Shown: positions 1 through 8,106, counted from the first letter of the stretch. The stretch is 40,948 nucleotides of DNA from an uncultured Anaerotruncus sp. (GCA_944385965.1 CALWZG010000001.1:1-40948); one strand, 5' to 3'. The notes: generated from the letters alone by a model not told the origin. Numbers and translations: made by a program.

Positions 1-80
1 GGGAAATCCGGTGAACCGGGACACTTCCGAAATCGCCGGATTCATGCGGGTTTGCGGGGTATCGGAGCGGCGGGGTGAAA

Positions 81-125
81 CACCATTTCGAGTCGTTCTC
101 GTTACGACCACTTCGATACGTCTCC
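81..125 (-). tRNA. tRNA-Ser(CGA)-like 5' half, partial or broken
   Basis: On the minus strand from 125 downward the sequence reads GGAGACG (acceptor 5' strand), then a D-arm with the AAGTGGTCGTAA loop typical of serine tRNAs, then an anticodon loop CTCGAAA (CGA anticodon, plus-strand 88-90). Immediately after the loop the match fails. The 3' strand of the anticodon stem does not pair well (AACGA against TGGTG), and no T-arm or CGTCTCC acceptor 3' strand is found between there and base 1. A strong promoter lies at the right distance upstream. It may be a gene interrupted in the anticodon loop, a remnant at an integration junction, or a decayed tRNA. The promoter and 5' half are seen directly; the explanation is inference. 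Confidence 0.4.
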
Positions 126-151
126 AACTGTATTTTAGATGGGCTTTGCTT

Positions 152-180
152 ATTATAACAGGAAAAGTGCAGAACGTCAA
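152..180 (-). promoter_or_regulatory. sigma-A promoter for the tRNA-Ser-like transcript
   Basis: Minus strand: TTGACG (plus-strand 175-180), a 17-bp spacer, TATAAT (152-157). The -10 box ends 26 bp before the tRNA-like 5' end at 125, a normal spacing for tRNA genes. Confidence 0.6.
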
Positions 181-319
181 CGAAAAATACAGGAGAAAAC
201 GGGTTTTTAAAAAGTATAAAAGAGGCTTTTAAAAAGGAGAGAAACGTGTTATATTAATACATATGTATTGTGTAAAGGAGCGGCTGGGACAGCCGCTAGA
301 GAGGATTGTTAACGACTTT

Positions 320-757
320 ATGATCAGAGAAAAATCTTGCGGCGCGTTGGTGTATCGCAAACGGGATTGTGGAAAATATGATCTTTTATTGATTAAACAC
401 CGGTGCGGGGGACATTGGTCCTTTCCGAAAGGCCATGTAGAATTTGGAGAAAATGAGATACAAACCGCTCTAAGGGAGATTAAAGAGGAAACTGGACTGG
501 AGGTTTGGCTGCACAGAGGGTTTCGTGAAAGTGTGGAATACTATCCGAAGCCGAAAGTGAAAAAGCAGGTGGTGTATTTTTTGGGGAGTCCCATTGAGGA
601 TGACACGGTAGTGCGTCAGGAGGAGGAGATTAGTGAGTATCGCTGGTCCCCTTTGGAGGATGCGGAAGATTTGGTTACCTTTAAAAATGACAAAAACCTG
701 ATTAAAGCGGCAAAACGTTTTCTGGCTATGAACCAGGATGAACAGTCCAAGACTTAG
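320..757 (+). CDS. NUDIX hydrolase, Ap4A/MutT type
   Basis: This is a 145-residue NUDIX phosphohydrolase, probably cytosolic, most like the bis(5'-nucleosyl)-tetraphosphatase branch. The Nudix box GX5EX7REUXEEXGU is complete: GHVEFGE, then seven residues, then REIKEETGL. The preceding HWSFPKGH is typical of diadenosine polyphosphate hydrolases, so the substrate is probably a dinucleoside polyphosphate, but this cannot be settled from sequence. An in-frame ATG at 263 would add 19 residues unlike the family. I prefer 320, where MIREKSCGALVYRK matches the usual N-terminus, although neither start has a well-spaced ribosome binding site. A potassium-channel gene follows after 17 bp, so the two are probably cotranscribed. 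Confidence 0.85.
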   Translation: MIREKSCGALVYRKRDCGKYDLLLIKHRCGGHWSFPKGHVEFGENEIQTALREIKEETGLEVWLHRGFRESVEYYPKPKVKKQVVYFLGSPIEDDTVVRQEEEISEYRWSPLEDAEDLVTFKNDKNLIKAAKRFLAMNQDEQSKT

Positions 758-774
758 GAAAGCAGGCGAATGAT

Positions 775-2157
775 ATGATTTCTCCACAGCTTTCGAAGAA
801 ATTTTGGAAAAATAAACTCACCTCGTCTCCGGCGCGCATCATCAGTTTAAGTTTCGCAGCGGTAATCCTGTTTGGAACCTTTTTGCTGATGCTGCCTTTT
901 TCCAGTCGTGAAGGGGTGATCACCCCTTTTTTAGATTGTCTTTTTACAGCCACTTCGGCCACCTGTGTGACCGGCCTGGTTGTCCATGATACCTACCATT
1001 ATTGGACCCCTTTTGGGCAGTTTGTGATTATCGGTTTGATTCAAATTGGAGGGCTGGGGCTTGTAACCTTTACCAGCTTCTTTAATCTGATGATTGGCAA
1101 GAAGCTGGGGCTCAGAGGCATCCATCTGGCGCAGGAGTCCACCAACTCCCTGGGGGAGGATGTAGGAAAGCTGCTGAAACTGGTGGTTGGTACTTCTCTG
1201 GTGGTAGAGGGGACAGGCGCTCTTTTGCTTTCCACCCAGTTAGTTCCTCAATATGGCTGGAAAGGGCTGCCTATGTCGATTTTTACATCCATCTCCGCTT
1301 TCTGCAACGCTGGATTTGATCTTTTTGGGCAGCAGGGGGAATACAGTTCCCTTACCAATTATAATAATAACCCGGTTATCCTGTTTACAATCGGTTTTCT
1401 GATTATCATTGGAGGAATCGGTTTTATTGTAATTTCCGACTTGATGCAGTACCGCCGCACAAAGAAATTGACCCTGCATACCAGGGTGGTACTGCTCACC
1501 ACCTTAATCCTGATTTTTCTGGGCATGTTCATCACCGCCCTGCTGGAATGGAACAACCCCGCCACATTGGATTCCCTGCCCAACCTGTGGCAGAAGCTGC
1601 AAGCTTCCTGGTTCCATTCGGTGAGCTGCCGCACCGCTGGGTTTAATTCCATCTCCATGTCGGAGCTGACCAACCCCACAAAAATCTGGTCTTCACTCCT
1701 GATGTTCTGCGGCGCTGCTCCCGGCTCCACAGGAGGCGGAATCAAATGCACCACGGTGGCGGTGATTATGATGACCGTGTTCAGTGTGGTACGAGGGGGA
1801 GAGGATACTGTAATTTTTCACCGGAGGGTGGACAAAAGTGCTGTCTATAAATCCCTGGCGGTGATGGTGCTGGGCGCTATCTTGGTGGCGGTGACCAGCG
1901 GAGCCATTGTGGCCACCATGTATGAAACCCATCAGGTTTCTGCTGTGGACGCTTTCTTTGAAAGTGTTTCCGCTTTCGCTACTGTGGGCCTTTCCGCCGG
2001 AATCTCAGAGAACGCCAACCTTTTGTGCAAATGCCTTTTGATTTTCTCTATGTATTTAGGCCGGTTGGGACCGGTATCCTTCTTCCTTTCCTTGGCCATG
2101 CGCTCCTCGGTAAGGCGCAAGGAGATTGTTCCTGAAGGTAAAATCCAAATTGGATAA
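775..2157 (+). CDS. ktrB: TrkH/KtrB-family potassium uptake channel subunit
   Basis: A 460-residue integral membrane protein of the TrkH/KtrB/HKT superfamily, the K+-translocating subunit that works with a cytosolic KtrA/TrkA RCK ring. It has four M1-P-M2 repeats. P-loop filter regions are seen as ATCVTGL near residue 64, a SAFCNAGFDLFG segment, the SCRTAGFNS segment, and a SAFATVGLSAG segment near the C-terminus. The internal loop APGSTGGGIKCTT is characteristic of KtrB. Length matches the shorter KtrB type (about 450) rather than proteobacterial TrkH (about 480). The regulatory partner is not next door. An inverted-repeat terminator follows directly. The symbol is a family-level assignment; trkH would also be defensible. 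Confidence 0.9.
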   Translation: MISPQLSKKFWKNKLTSSPARIISLSFAAVILFGTFLLMLPFSSREGVITPFLDCLFTATSATCVTGLVVHDTYHYWTPFGQFVIIGLIQIGGLGLVTFTSFFNLMIGKKLGLRGIHLAQESTNSLGEDVGKLLKLVVGTSLVVEGTGALLLSTQLVPQYGWKGLPMSIFTSISAFCNAGFDLFGQQGEYSSLTNYNNNPVILFTIGFLIIIGGIGFIVISDLMQYRRTKKLTLHTRVVLLTTLILIFLGMFITALLEWNNPATLDSLPNLWQKLQASWFHSVSCRTAGFNSISMSELTNPTKIWSSLLMFCGAAPGSTGGGIKCTTVAVIMMTVFSVVRGGEDTVIFHRRVDKSAVYKSLAVMVLGAILVAVTSGAIVATMYETHQVSAVDAFFESVSAFATVGLSAGISENANLLCKCLLIFSMYLGRLGPVSFFLSLAMRSSVRRKEIVPEGKIQIG

Positions 2158-2164
2158 AGGAAAA

Positions 2165-2208
2165 GAGTTTTCCACCCATTTTTCAAAAGTTGTGGAAAAC
2201 TCTTTTTC
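2165..2208. terminator. bidirectional intrinsic terminator
   Basis: GAGTTTTCCAC (2165-2175) pairs with GTGGAAAACTC (2192-2202), followed by a T-run. The complementary A-run upstream allows use by the convergent small gene as well. Confidence 0.75.
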
Positions 2209-2290
2209 CTCAATTTTTGCCCAGAAGAATCAGCTTCACAAAGCTCACTCTGGAAAATAGGGTTCGCTGGCCCCAAATTTGACTGGCAGG

Positions 2291-2470
2291 TTACCGCATC
2301 ATCTGTTCCACACTGTTCAGCACGCTGCCCAAGGTTTTGATGGTTTTGGCGGCGTTTTTCTTCAAAGCCTTTCCGGTGTGGTTCTTGTTGCGGCTGAGCA
2401 TATAGGCGGCGGTTCCGGCCGCCATAGCCACAGCGGCTCCTGTCATAGCGGTAGTGGTTGCTTTGTTCAT
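2291..2470 (-). CDS. small YtxH-like membrane-anchored protein, 59 aa
   Basis: A 59-residue reading frame starts MNKATTTAMTGAAVAMAAG and ends VEQMMR. It has a short Ala/Gly-rich hydrophobic stretch (residues 8-25) followed by a lysine-rich tail (NKNHTGKALKKNAAKTIKTL). This layout resembles YtxH/gas-vesicle-like envelope peptides found widely in Clostridia. A GGGGGA ribosome binding site lies 7 bp before the ATG. The longer frame on this strand that extends into the potassium-channel gene is a different phase and not coding. Function unknown; possibly a small envelope or stress protein. Confidence 0.6.
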   Translation of the reverse strand: MNKATTTAMTGAAVAMAAGTAAYMLSRNKNHTGKALKKNAAKTIKTLGSVLNSVEQMMR

Positions 2471-2611
2471 GCAAAAGTCCCCCTATTTGAAATTCTGTTT
2501 GCGATGCTTCGCTCTGTTAGCTTGCCCAGGAATCTTGAAAAATCCCTTGTTTTCAGCTTCCAAAATTGGACGATTCAAGAAATTTTTTCAAAATAAAAAG
2601 GAGTTTTTCCT

Positions 2612-3475
2612 ATGCTGCAACGACCTCCCCGTGTGGCCGCCGTTCATGGTTTGGCAGGCTTTGGGCGCAGTTCCCTGGCGGTGGTAATTCCCACCCTTTC
2701 CGCTATGGGGGTCCAGGTCTGCCCTATCCCCACCGCTGTACTTTCCACCCATACAGGGGGCCTTGGCGATGTAGAGATGCGGGATTTGACCGACTATATT
2801 CATCCCTGTGCCCAACACTATAAACGCCTGAACTTGAATTTTGAGGGGATTTATTCAGGCTTTTTGTCCAATCCTTCTCAAGCGGGGGAGGTGGCGGAGC
2901 TGATTGCCGCTTATCCCCAGGCGCTGGCGGTGGTGGACCCAGTGATGGGGGACCACGGCCGCCCTTATCGAACCTATACCCCTGAACTTATCCGCTGTAT
3001 GCGCAGTCTGGTGAAGGACGCCACTGTGATTACCCCCAATCTTACTGAAGCCTACCTGCTTCTCAAAAAGGAGTATCGTTATGAGCCTCTCAGCACGCAG
3101 GGCCTGAAAAGTATGCTGGCCCGTTTATCCGAGCTGGGGCCCCGTTATGTGGTGATTACAGGGGTGGAGCTGGCTTCCGGCGGGTGCGCCAATGTGGGAT
3201 ATGACCAGGAGCAGAATTCCTACTGGCGGGTGGACTATGACTATGTACCTGCCGCTTATCCTGGAACCGGGGATATTTTCGCGTCAGTACTTACCGGCTC
3301 TATGATTACAGGAGACAGCTTTCCCATGGCGATGGACCGGGCGGCTCAGTTTGTAGAGACAGCTATTAAAATTACATTTAGTTATGGAGCGGATACACGG
3401 TATGGGGTGATGCTGGAAAACTGTTTGGAATGGCTGACCCACCGTGAGGTTATGAAAAACTATCGGCTTCTTTAA
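2612..3475 (+). CDS. pdxY: pyridoxamine/pyridoxal kinase (PfkB/ribokinase fold)
   Basis: A 287-residue kinase that phosphorylates pyridoxal or pyridoxamine (vitamin B6 salvage) in the cytosol. The N-terminal HGLAGFGRSSLAVVIPTLSAMG is the signature of the PdxK/PdxY-like 'pyridoxamine kinase' family in Firmicutes. VVDPVMGDHGR is the central Mg-ATP region, VITPNLTEAYLLL is conserved, and AAYPGTGDIFASVL near residue 217 is the anion hole with the catalytic Asp (GTGD). The AGGAG site in AAAAAGGAGTTTTTCCT is well spaced from the ATG. Length fits the family. It is a single-gene unit with a strong terminator. Assignment to PdxY rather than PdxK or ThiD is by overall motif pattern. Confidence 0.82.
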   Translation: MLQRPPRVAAVHGLAGFGRSSLAVVIPTLSAMGVQVCPIPTAVLSTHTGGLGDVEMRDLTDYIHPCAQHYKRLNLNFEGIYSGFLSNPSQAGEVAELIAAYPQALAVVDPVMGDHGRPYRTYTPELIRCMRSLVKDATVITPNLTEAYLLLKKEYRYEPLSTQGLKSMLARLSELGPRYVVITGVELASGGCANVGYDQEQNSYWRVDYDYVPAAYPGTGDIFASVLTGSMITGDSFPMAMDRAAQFVETAIKITFSYGADTRYGVMLENCLEWLTHREVMKNYRLL

Positions 3476-3492
3476 ACCTTTTTGGAAAACAG

Positions 3493-3526
3493 AAAAGGCG
3501 ACCCTGAAATACAGGGTCGCCTTTTT
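3493..3526. terminator. intrinsic terminator after the pyridoxamine kinase
   Basis: AAAAGGCGACCCTG (3493-3506) pairs with CAGGGTCGCCTTTTT (3512-3526); 14-bp stem, 5-nt loop, T-run. It also sits just before the stop of the convergent lipoprotein and can serve both. Confidence 0.85.
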
Positions 3527-3539
3527 TCGCAAATTATTC

Positions 3540-4496
3540 TCAGCGTGGAATCAGATAAACCTCAAAAGGCTCCTCTCCTACCTGATGCAGATATTCCTCG
3601 GTTCCTTCCGGGTCAATGGAGAAAAAGTATTTGCCCCCATCAGATTTTGGAAGCCTTATGGCGCAGGGAATCTCCTGGGCCACCGTAAAGACCGCTGTTT
3701 GCTCCTGGGGGCCAGGGTCTTTGATAATGGTCATTTCGGTTTTGGGCTGCTCCACCATCTGCTGAAAAATTTCCGGTGGGGAAAGGGGCTGGTCATAGGT
3801 GATGGCGCATTGATAGATGGTGGTGGGGGCCTGTCCTGAGTTGGCCATGGTAACAGTGTACCCGTACAGCTCATGGGAAGTGGGGTCTACTTGATAGTCC
3901 ACTTCAACAGTCCCATCTCCATACACAAACCAGGGGTCTATGGATTCGGATACATCCGGCAGGGTGGTATGGAGGGTAATGGGGCTTCCATCTTCAGGTA
4001 CCTCCCAGGACACCAGCTCCTGCCCGCTTTGGGGGAGGAAAAGATGGGTGGTCAGATTTTGGGAAAGGGTCTCGTCATAGGCGGTGCCCAAATAGATCGC
4101 TTGGGTTATCAAAGGTTCTCCTGTTTCGGAATTGTGGATAATGGTTCCAGTATTTTCCTGATAGAGGACCTGCAGTTGGTCGGTGTAAGAAACCCAAAGG
4201 GCAGGCTTGCCTCCCTGTTGGAAAACGTGAAATGTTTGCTGTTCCGCCACTCCTTCCTGGGGATTAAAAACGTAATCCAAGGTATAGCAGCTGTGTCTTC
4301 CTAAAAGAGCTTCCATTTCGTTGGCCTGGAACAGCTCTCCCAAACTGACAGGGCTTACCTCCTGAACCTGTTCCTCAGAGGTGGAGGCGTTTTCTTCTGT
4401 GGAGGGCGCCTCAGGTTCCTCCCCTTGTCCGCAGCCGGTCAGCAGGCTGGCCATAAGACATCCTGCCAAAAGCACCGCCTGAATTGATGGTTTCAT
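3540..4496 (-). CDS. predicted lipoprotein, function unknown
   Basis: A 318-residue secreted lipoprotein. The start at 4496 (MKPSIQAVLLAGCLMAS) is chosen because AAAGGAG lies 7 bp upstream and a clean lipoprotein signal with lipobox LLTGC follows; an upstream start would bury the signal. After Cys22 comes an acidic Glu/Thr/Ser-rich linker (to about residue 50), then a soluble domain rich in beta-strand-forming residues with no motif I recognise. It may be a LolA-like or other ligand-binding surface protein; I cannot name it. The adjacent minus-strand gene is a PdaA-like deacetylase about 150 bp downstream. Confidence 0.75.
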   Translation of the reverse strand: MKPSIQAVLLAGCLMASLLTGCGQGEEPEAPSTEENASTSEEQVQEVSPVSLGELFQANEMEALLGRHSCYTLDYVFNPQEGVAEQQTFHVFQQGGKPALWVSYTDQLQVLYQENTGTIIHNSETGEPLITQAIYLGTAYDETLSQNLTTHLFLPQSGQELVSWEVPEDGSPITLHTTLPDVSESIDPWFVYGDGTVEVDYQVDPTSHELYGYTVTMANSGQAPTTIYQCAITYDQPLSPPEIFQQMVEQPKTEMTIIKDPGPQEQTAVFTVAQEIPCAIRLPKSDGGKYFFSIDPEGTEEYLHQVGEEPFEVYLIPR

Positions 4497-4652
4497 GGAA
4501 ATGCTCCTTTCATTGGTCTGGTAACAGGATAACACCCAACCCACACACTGTCAATCACAATCCTGCCAGGCTGTTGGGAAATTTGTATTTTTTACCTCAT
4601 TATGCACAAAATTTAAGCCGGGTCCCGATGGCCCAGCTTAAAACAGGTTTGA

Positions 4653-5657
4653 TTATCCATGGGAAAGCTCATCGGCTGGAGGCAAATCCCAGGCCGCCAG
4701 CTCCAATCCTCTGGCTCGAATCTCATCAATGAGAGCGGGGAGAATCTCCGTGTTGGTTTTGCTTACCGCGTGAAGGAGATAGATGCCTCCTTCGTGAATG
4801 AATTTGGTGGTTCTGGCCAGAGCGGTGTCATAAGAAGGCTGGTCATCCACATTCCAATCGCTGTATGCGAAGCTCCACAGCACCGTCTGATAGCCAAGCT
4901 GCTGGGCCATAGCCAGGGTCTGCTGGCTGAAAGCCCCCTCTGGGGGACGGTACAGGTACATTTCGTAGTTGAAGTTTTCCTTCACATATTCATGCAGGTC
5001 CATAATATCCTGGCAGGCTTCCTCCAGGCTGACCTTTGTGGGATTCAAATGGCGGTTGGTGTGGTTACCTACCACATGGCCCTCGTCTATCATCCTGCGC
5101 ACCAGGTCAGGACAGGTTTTCACAAAGGGCATGGTAACAAAAAACACAGCTTTGGCGTTTTTTTCTTTAAGTACATCTAAAATCTGAGGTGTGTACCCAT
5201 TCTCATAGCCCTCATCAAAGGTGAGGTATAGCTTTCCGCAGCCCTCAGGGGCGATAAACCAAGCCCCAAAGTCCCCATATTCCTGCTGGTGCAGCTCCGG
5301 CTCTGTGGTGCGGTTGGTTTCAGGGTCCACAATGACCCCAGGTCCCCAGGGTACCTGGGTGGAAGCCAGAGCACCGATTTCTTCAAAATCGGTGCTCATG
5401 GTAGGAGTTACGGCGCTTTCCACATCGGATACCATATCGGAAGCCGTGTCGGAAATATCCTCTCCAATCTCTTCCATGTCTTCCTTAATTCCACTGGAAC
5501 TGGGTTCAGAGGAGGAAACCATGGAGGAAGAGGAGGAGGAAACCGGCGGCGGCACGCTGCTGCTGGAGGAACTGGAAGAAGACGAGTTCCTGGAACTGCA
5601 AGCCGCCATGGAAAGGCAAAGCGCCAGCGCCAAAGAGGTGCTGATAAAGGCTTTCAT
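4653..5657 (-). CDS. pdaA: PdaA-like polysaccharide (peptidoglycan) deacetylase lipoprotein
   Basis: A 334-residue exported NodB-fold deacetylase. PdaA-type enzymes remove acetyl groups from N-acetylmuramic acid on the way to muramic-delta-lactam in spore cortex. Start 5657 is preferred: AAAGGAAG is spaced 7 bp away and a signal peptide with lipobox SMAAC follows. Residues 21-60 are almost pure serine/proline, a wall-spanning linker. The NodB domain then shows motif 1 TFDEGYENG, motif 2 GNHTNRHLNP, motif 3 RPPEGAFS, motif 4 WSFAYSDWNVDDQ and motif 5 LLHAVSK. Motif 1 has Glu where classical enzymes have the second Asp (TFDDG); PdaA-type proteins typically diverge here. The cortex role is known for the family, not shown here. 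Confidence 0.85.
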   Translation of the reverse strand: MKAFISTSLALALCLSMAACSSRNSSSSSSSSSSVPPPVSSSSSSMVSSSEPSSSGIKEDMEEIGEDISDTASDMVSDVESAVTPTMSTDFEEIGALASTQVPWGPGVIVDPETNRTTEPELHQQEYGDFGAWFIAPEGCGKLYLTFDEGYENGYTPQILDVLKEKNAKAVFFVTMPFVKTCPDLVRRMIDEGHVVGNHTNRHLNPTKVSLEEACQDIMDLHEYVKENFNYEMYLYRPPEGAFSQQTLAMAQQLGYQTVLWSFAYSDWNVDDQPSYDTALARTTKFIHEGGIYLLHAVSKTNTEILPALIDEIRARGLELAAWDLPPADELSHG

Positions 5658-5697
5658 TGGATTCTTCCTTTCTAAAGCTAGACTGAAAAAATACAGG

Positions 5698-5722
5698 AAA
5701 TAAGCGACACACCCGCTTATTT
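5698..5722 (-). terminator. hairpin between deacetylase and methyltransferase
   Basis: AAATAAGCG (5698-5706) pairs with CGCTTATTT (5714-5722). On the minus strand a T-rich stretch follows, so it could end the methyltransferase transcript. The T-run is interrupted. Confidence 0.4.
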
Positions 5723-5799
5723 CAAGCTTATTGTGTGCAGGGCAGCCAGAATTAACACTTAAAATCCAAAGAAAAATTTTCCAATGAAAAAATAAGCGG

Positions 5800-6369
5800 T
5801 TATTGTTCCTTGCGCACCCCGGATACCACATACAGCTCAGGGCTGTCAATCACCATATCCACATCAAAATAAGCTTCCAGCGAACGGGATAGGGTGTGGG
5901 CGGTGGGCAATGGAAGGACGCCCGCTTCCTTTTGACACCGGGTATTTACCGACCGGCGGCTTTCCGGGAAACAAATCATCATGCGCCCTTCCTGCCGAAG
6001 CAGATGGTGAGCCTGACGAATCAAGCTCCTTTGGTTTTCCAAATGATGAAATCCGCCGCAGACCAAAACACAGTCAAATTCCTTGTGGGGCAGTTCCATC
6101 ACATCCCCCTGGCGAAGCTGGTATCCAGGGTCCTCACAGAAGCTTTGGGCCAGTTCCAATATTTTTTCGCAGTTGGACAGCCCCAAGACTCTGCTGGCGC
6201 CCCACCGCAGAAAAAACGGCGCCATAAGCGCTCCGCCGCAGCCTACATCCAGCAGGACCCCCTGCTCCGGCAGACAGCATAGGGAGGCCAGGGTCCGAAA
6301 GATTTCCTTGTCCCGCCCCTCCGTTTCCAAGGCGTGTTCCAAAAATAGTCTCTGTGTGTCGTTATACAT
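5800..6369 (-). CDS. class I SAM-dependent methyltransferase
   Basis: A 189-residue Rossmann-fold methyltransferase. Motif I is LLDVGCGGALMAPFF (residues about 39-53). The acidic SAM-ribose position after beta-2 is replaced by SNCEKILELA. QGDVMELP is motif II/III, and FDCVLVCGGFHHLEN is the motif IV/post-I region of Methyltransf_11/25 proteins. The substrate cannot be deduced. GAGGAG precedes the ATG at 6369 by 5 bp. Its start lies 40 bp beyond the stop of the ADP-ribose pyrophosphatase on the same strand, so the two probably form an operon (pyrophosphatase first). Confidence 0.8.
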   Translation of the reverse strand: MYNDTQRLFLEHALETEGRDKEIFRTLASLCCLPEQGVLLDVGCGGALMAPFFLRWGASRVLGLSNCEKILELAQSFCEDPGYQLRQGDVMELPHKEFDCVLVCGGFHHLENQRSLIRQAHHLLRQEGRMMICFPESRRSVNTRCQKEAGVLPLPTAHTLSRSLEAYFDVDMVIDSPELYVVSGVRKEQ

Positions 6370-6409
6370 AATTGCTCCTCACTTTATGTTGGTAAAACCA
6401 CCCAAAGGG

Positions 6410-6955
6410 TTATAGTCTGCCCTCCTGCCGCAGAGCCATATATTTCAGGATACCAAGCTGGGTTTTTCCATCAGGGATTTTTCCCGCCAGGGCCATCTCA
6501 TATGCCTCTTTCACAGGCAGCCTGTGGACGGTCAAAAATTCTCCCGGGTCCAGCTTCTGTTTGGCTGGATGAAGTCCCTGGGCTAAAAATATATGAATGG
6601 TTTCGGTATCATAAGCACAGGTGGGATACATTTTCGCCAGAAGCTGAAAGGAATCCGCCTTCTGTCCACATTCTTCCTCCAGCTCCCGGATACCGCAGGC
6701 CATGGGGTTTTCCCCCAGCTCCAGTTTGCCCGCCGGCAGCTCCAAAAGCTCCTGGCCAACGGCGTAACGAAACTGGGTCACAAACAGAATCTCATCCTGG
6801 TCATTCACAGCCAGCACCGCCACACCTCCATGATGCTCTATTACTTCCCGATAAGCGGTACCGCCATCCTCCAGCTCCACCCGGTCCCGGCGGAGATTCA
6901 AAATTTTACCCTCATAGATTCTCTGGGAATCCAGTTGTTTCTCAAAATGCGCCAT
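6410..6955 (-). CDS. nudF: ADP-ribose pyrophosphatase, NUDIX
   Basis: A 181-residue NUDIX hydrolase of the ADP-sugar type, which splits ADP-ribose to AMP and ribose-5-phosphate. The signature is ELPAGKLELGEN...CGIRELEEECGQKA: ELPAGK upstream of the Nudix box is specific to ADPRases, the box reads GX5E (GKLELGE) then RELEEECG, and a Pro-containing YPTCAYDTE loop follows about 16 residues later, as expected for ADP-ribose specificity. Start 6955 is set by GAGGAGG 7 bp upstream; longer alternatives run into the divergent gene. Located upstream of the methyltransferase. Confidence 0.85.
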   Translation of the reverse strand: MAHFEKQLDSQRIYEGKILNLRRDRVELEDGGTAYREVIEHHGGVAVLAVNDQDEILFVTQFRYAVGQELLELPAGKLELGENPMACGIRELEEECGQKADSFQLLAKMYPTCAYDTETIHIFLAQGLHPAKQKLDPGEFLTVHRLPVKEAYEMALAGKIPDGKTQLGILKYMALRQEGRL

Positions 6956-7035
6956 AACAACGCCTCCTCTTTTTCTGTCTGTCACCCGCATAAATCTTGG
7001 CCTGTCCCTCATAGAATGGTTGGGAGGTGAGCGGT

Positions 7036-7941
7036 GTGTTGGAACAATTTTATGACTCCCCCCCAAATGAGACCCAGCGTGGATACGCCAGAACCAAGCT
7101 GGGGGAACGATATCCGTTTTTAAAGGGTTTTTCCCTGGGCCGCTCGGTCCTGGGACGGGAAATCACAGCCTTCAGCCTTGGAGGGAAGCTGAACCGGTGC
7201 AGCCTGTATGTAGGGGGCGTCCACGGTATGGAATGGCTCACCACCCTGTCGATGTACCGGTTTTTGGAGGAGCTGTGTGAGTCCATCCTTCGCCGGGTTC
7301 CTCTGGATGATATTCAGGTGACCAGGGCGGTGGAGGAACGGCCTTTGGTCATCATCCCATGCCTGAATCCCGATGGGGTGGAAATCTCCCTGGAGGGGGC
7401 CGGTTCCGCCGACAGACTGTCCGGCTTTGTGGAGAAAGCCAGCGGACAGGATACCCTTCACTGGCAGGCCAACGCCCGGGGGGTAGACCTGAACCACAAT
7501 TTTGACGCGGGCTTCACCCAGCTGAAGGTTTTGGAGCGGGAGCAGGGATATCTGGCCCCTGGCCCTACCAGGTATGGAGGCCCCTGCCCATTCAGCGAGC
7601 CGGAAAGCCGGATGCTGGCGGCCTTGTGCCATCGTCTGCGTCCCCGCCAAGCCTATGCTTTCCACTCCCAGGGGGAAGAAATTTATTATGAGTATGGGGA
7701 ACATACCCCGGAATGTGCCCTTTTAATGGCCCAATTGATGGCCGCAGCCTCCGGTTATGAGGTGGCTCGGCCGGATGGAATCGCCTCTCATGGAGGGTTT
7801 AAGGATTGGTTTATTCAGGAGTTTCACCGCCCGGGATTTACCATAGAGATGGGGAAGGGGGTAAACCCGCTGCCCATTCAGGAGTTTTGGAACTTTTACC
7901 AGCCTCTGCGGGAACTGCTGCTGCTTTCCCTCCTATTATAA
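7036..7941 (+). CDS. M14-family zinc carboxypeptidase
   Basis: A roughly 300-residue cytosolic metallo-carboxypeptidase without a signal peptide. The zinc ligands are HGME (H-x-x-E, in VGGVHGMEW) and a later His in AYAFHSQGEEIYY. VDLNHNFDAGF is the substrate-binding RNF-like motif, with His in place of the usual Arg, and FTIEMGKG carries the catalytic Glu. This pattern matches gamma-D-glutamyl-diaminopimelate-type peptidases of spore formers that trim muropeptides. GTG at 7036 is preferred because GGGAGG is spaced 8 bp from it; the GTG at 7027 overlaps that ribosome binding site. It is transcribed divergently from the NUDIX gene over about 80 bp. Confidence 0.8.
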   Translation: MLEQFYDSPPNETQRGYARTKLGERYPFLKGFSLGRSVLGREITAFSLGGKLNRCSLYVGGVHGMEWLTTLSMYRFLEELCESILRRVPLDDIQVTRAVEERPLVIIPCLNPDGVEISLEGAGSADRLSGFVEKASGQDTLHWQANARGVDLNHNFDAGFTQLKVLEREQGYLAPGPTRYGGPCPFSEPESRMLAALCHRLRPRQAYAFHSQGEEIYYEYGEHTPECALLMAQLMAAASGYEVARPDGIASHGGFKDWFIQEFHRPGFTIEMGKGVNPLPIQEFWNFYQPLRELLLLSLLL

Positions 7942-8106
7942 TAGGAAGCGCCACCTGTACGCAGGAGCCCTATTTTTATTACTTAGTATATCCCTTTTTT
8001 TGTCAAAAGAAAAGGGGGATTTGTCGAACTTGTGGGAAAAGGACAGTTGTTTGCGGAGCAGGGAGTGAGTTTTCTACGAAATTTGTCCGCTTTTTTTGCT
8101 CGTATA

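Noticed and set aside
11..232. 73-residue plus-strand frame at the left edge
   Set aside because: It is antisense to the tRNA-Ser-like RNA and its promoter, and has no family resemblance.
1932..2474. Long minus-strand frame over the potassium-channel 3' end
   Set aside because: It overlaps the real channel gene and the terminator. The supported small gene (2291-2470) is in another phase.
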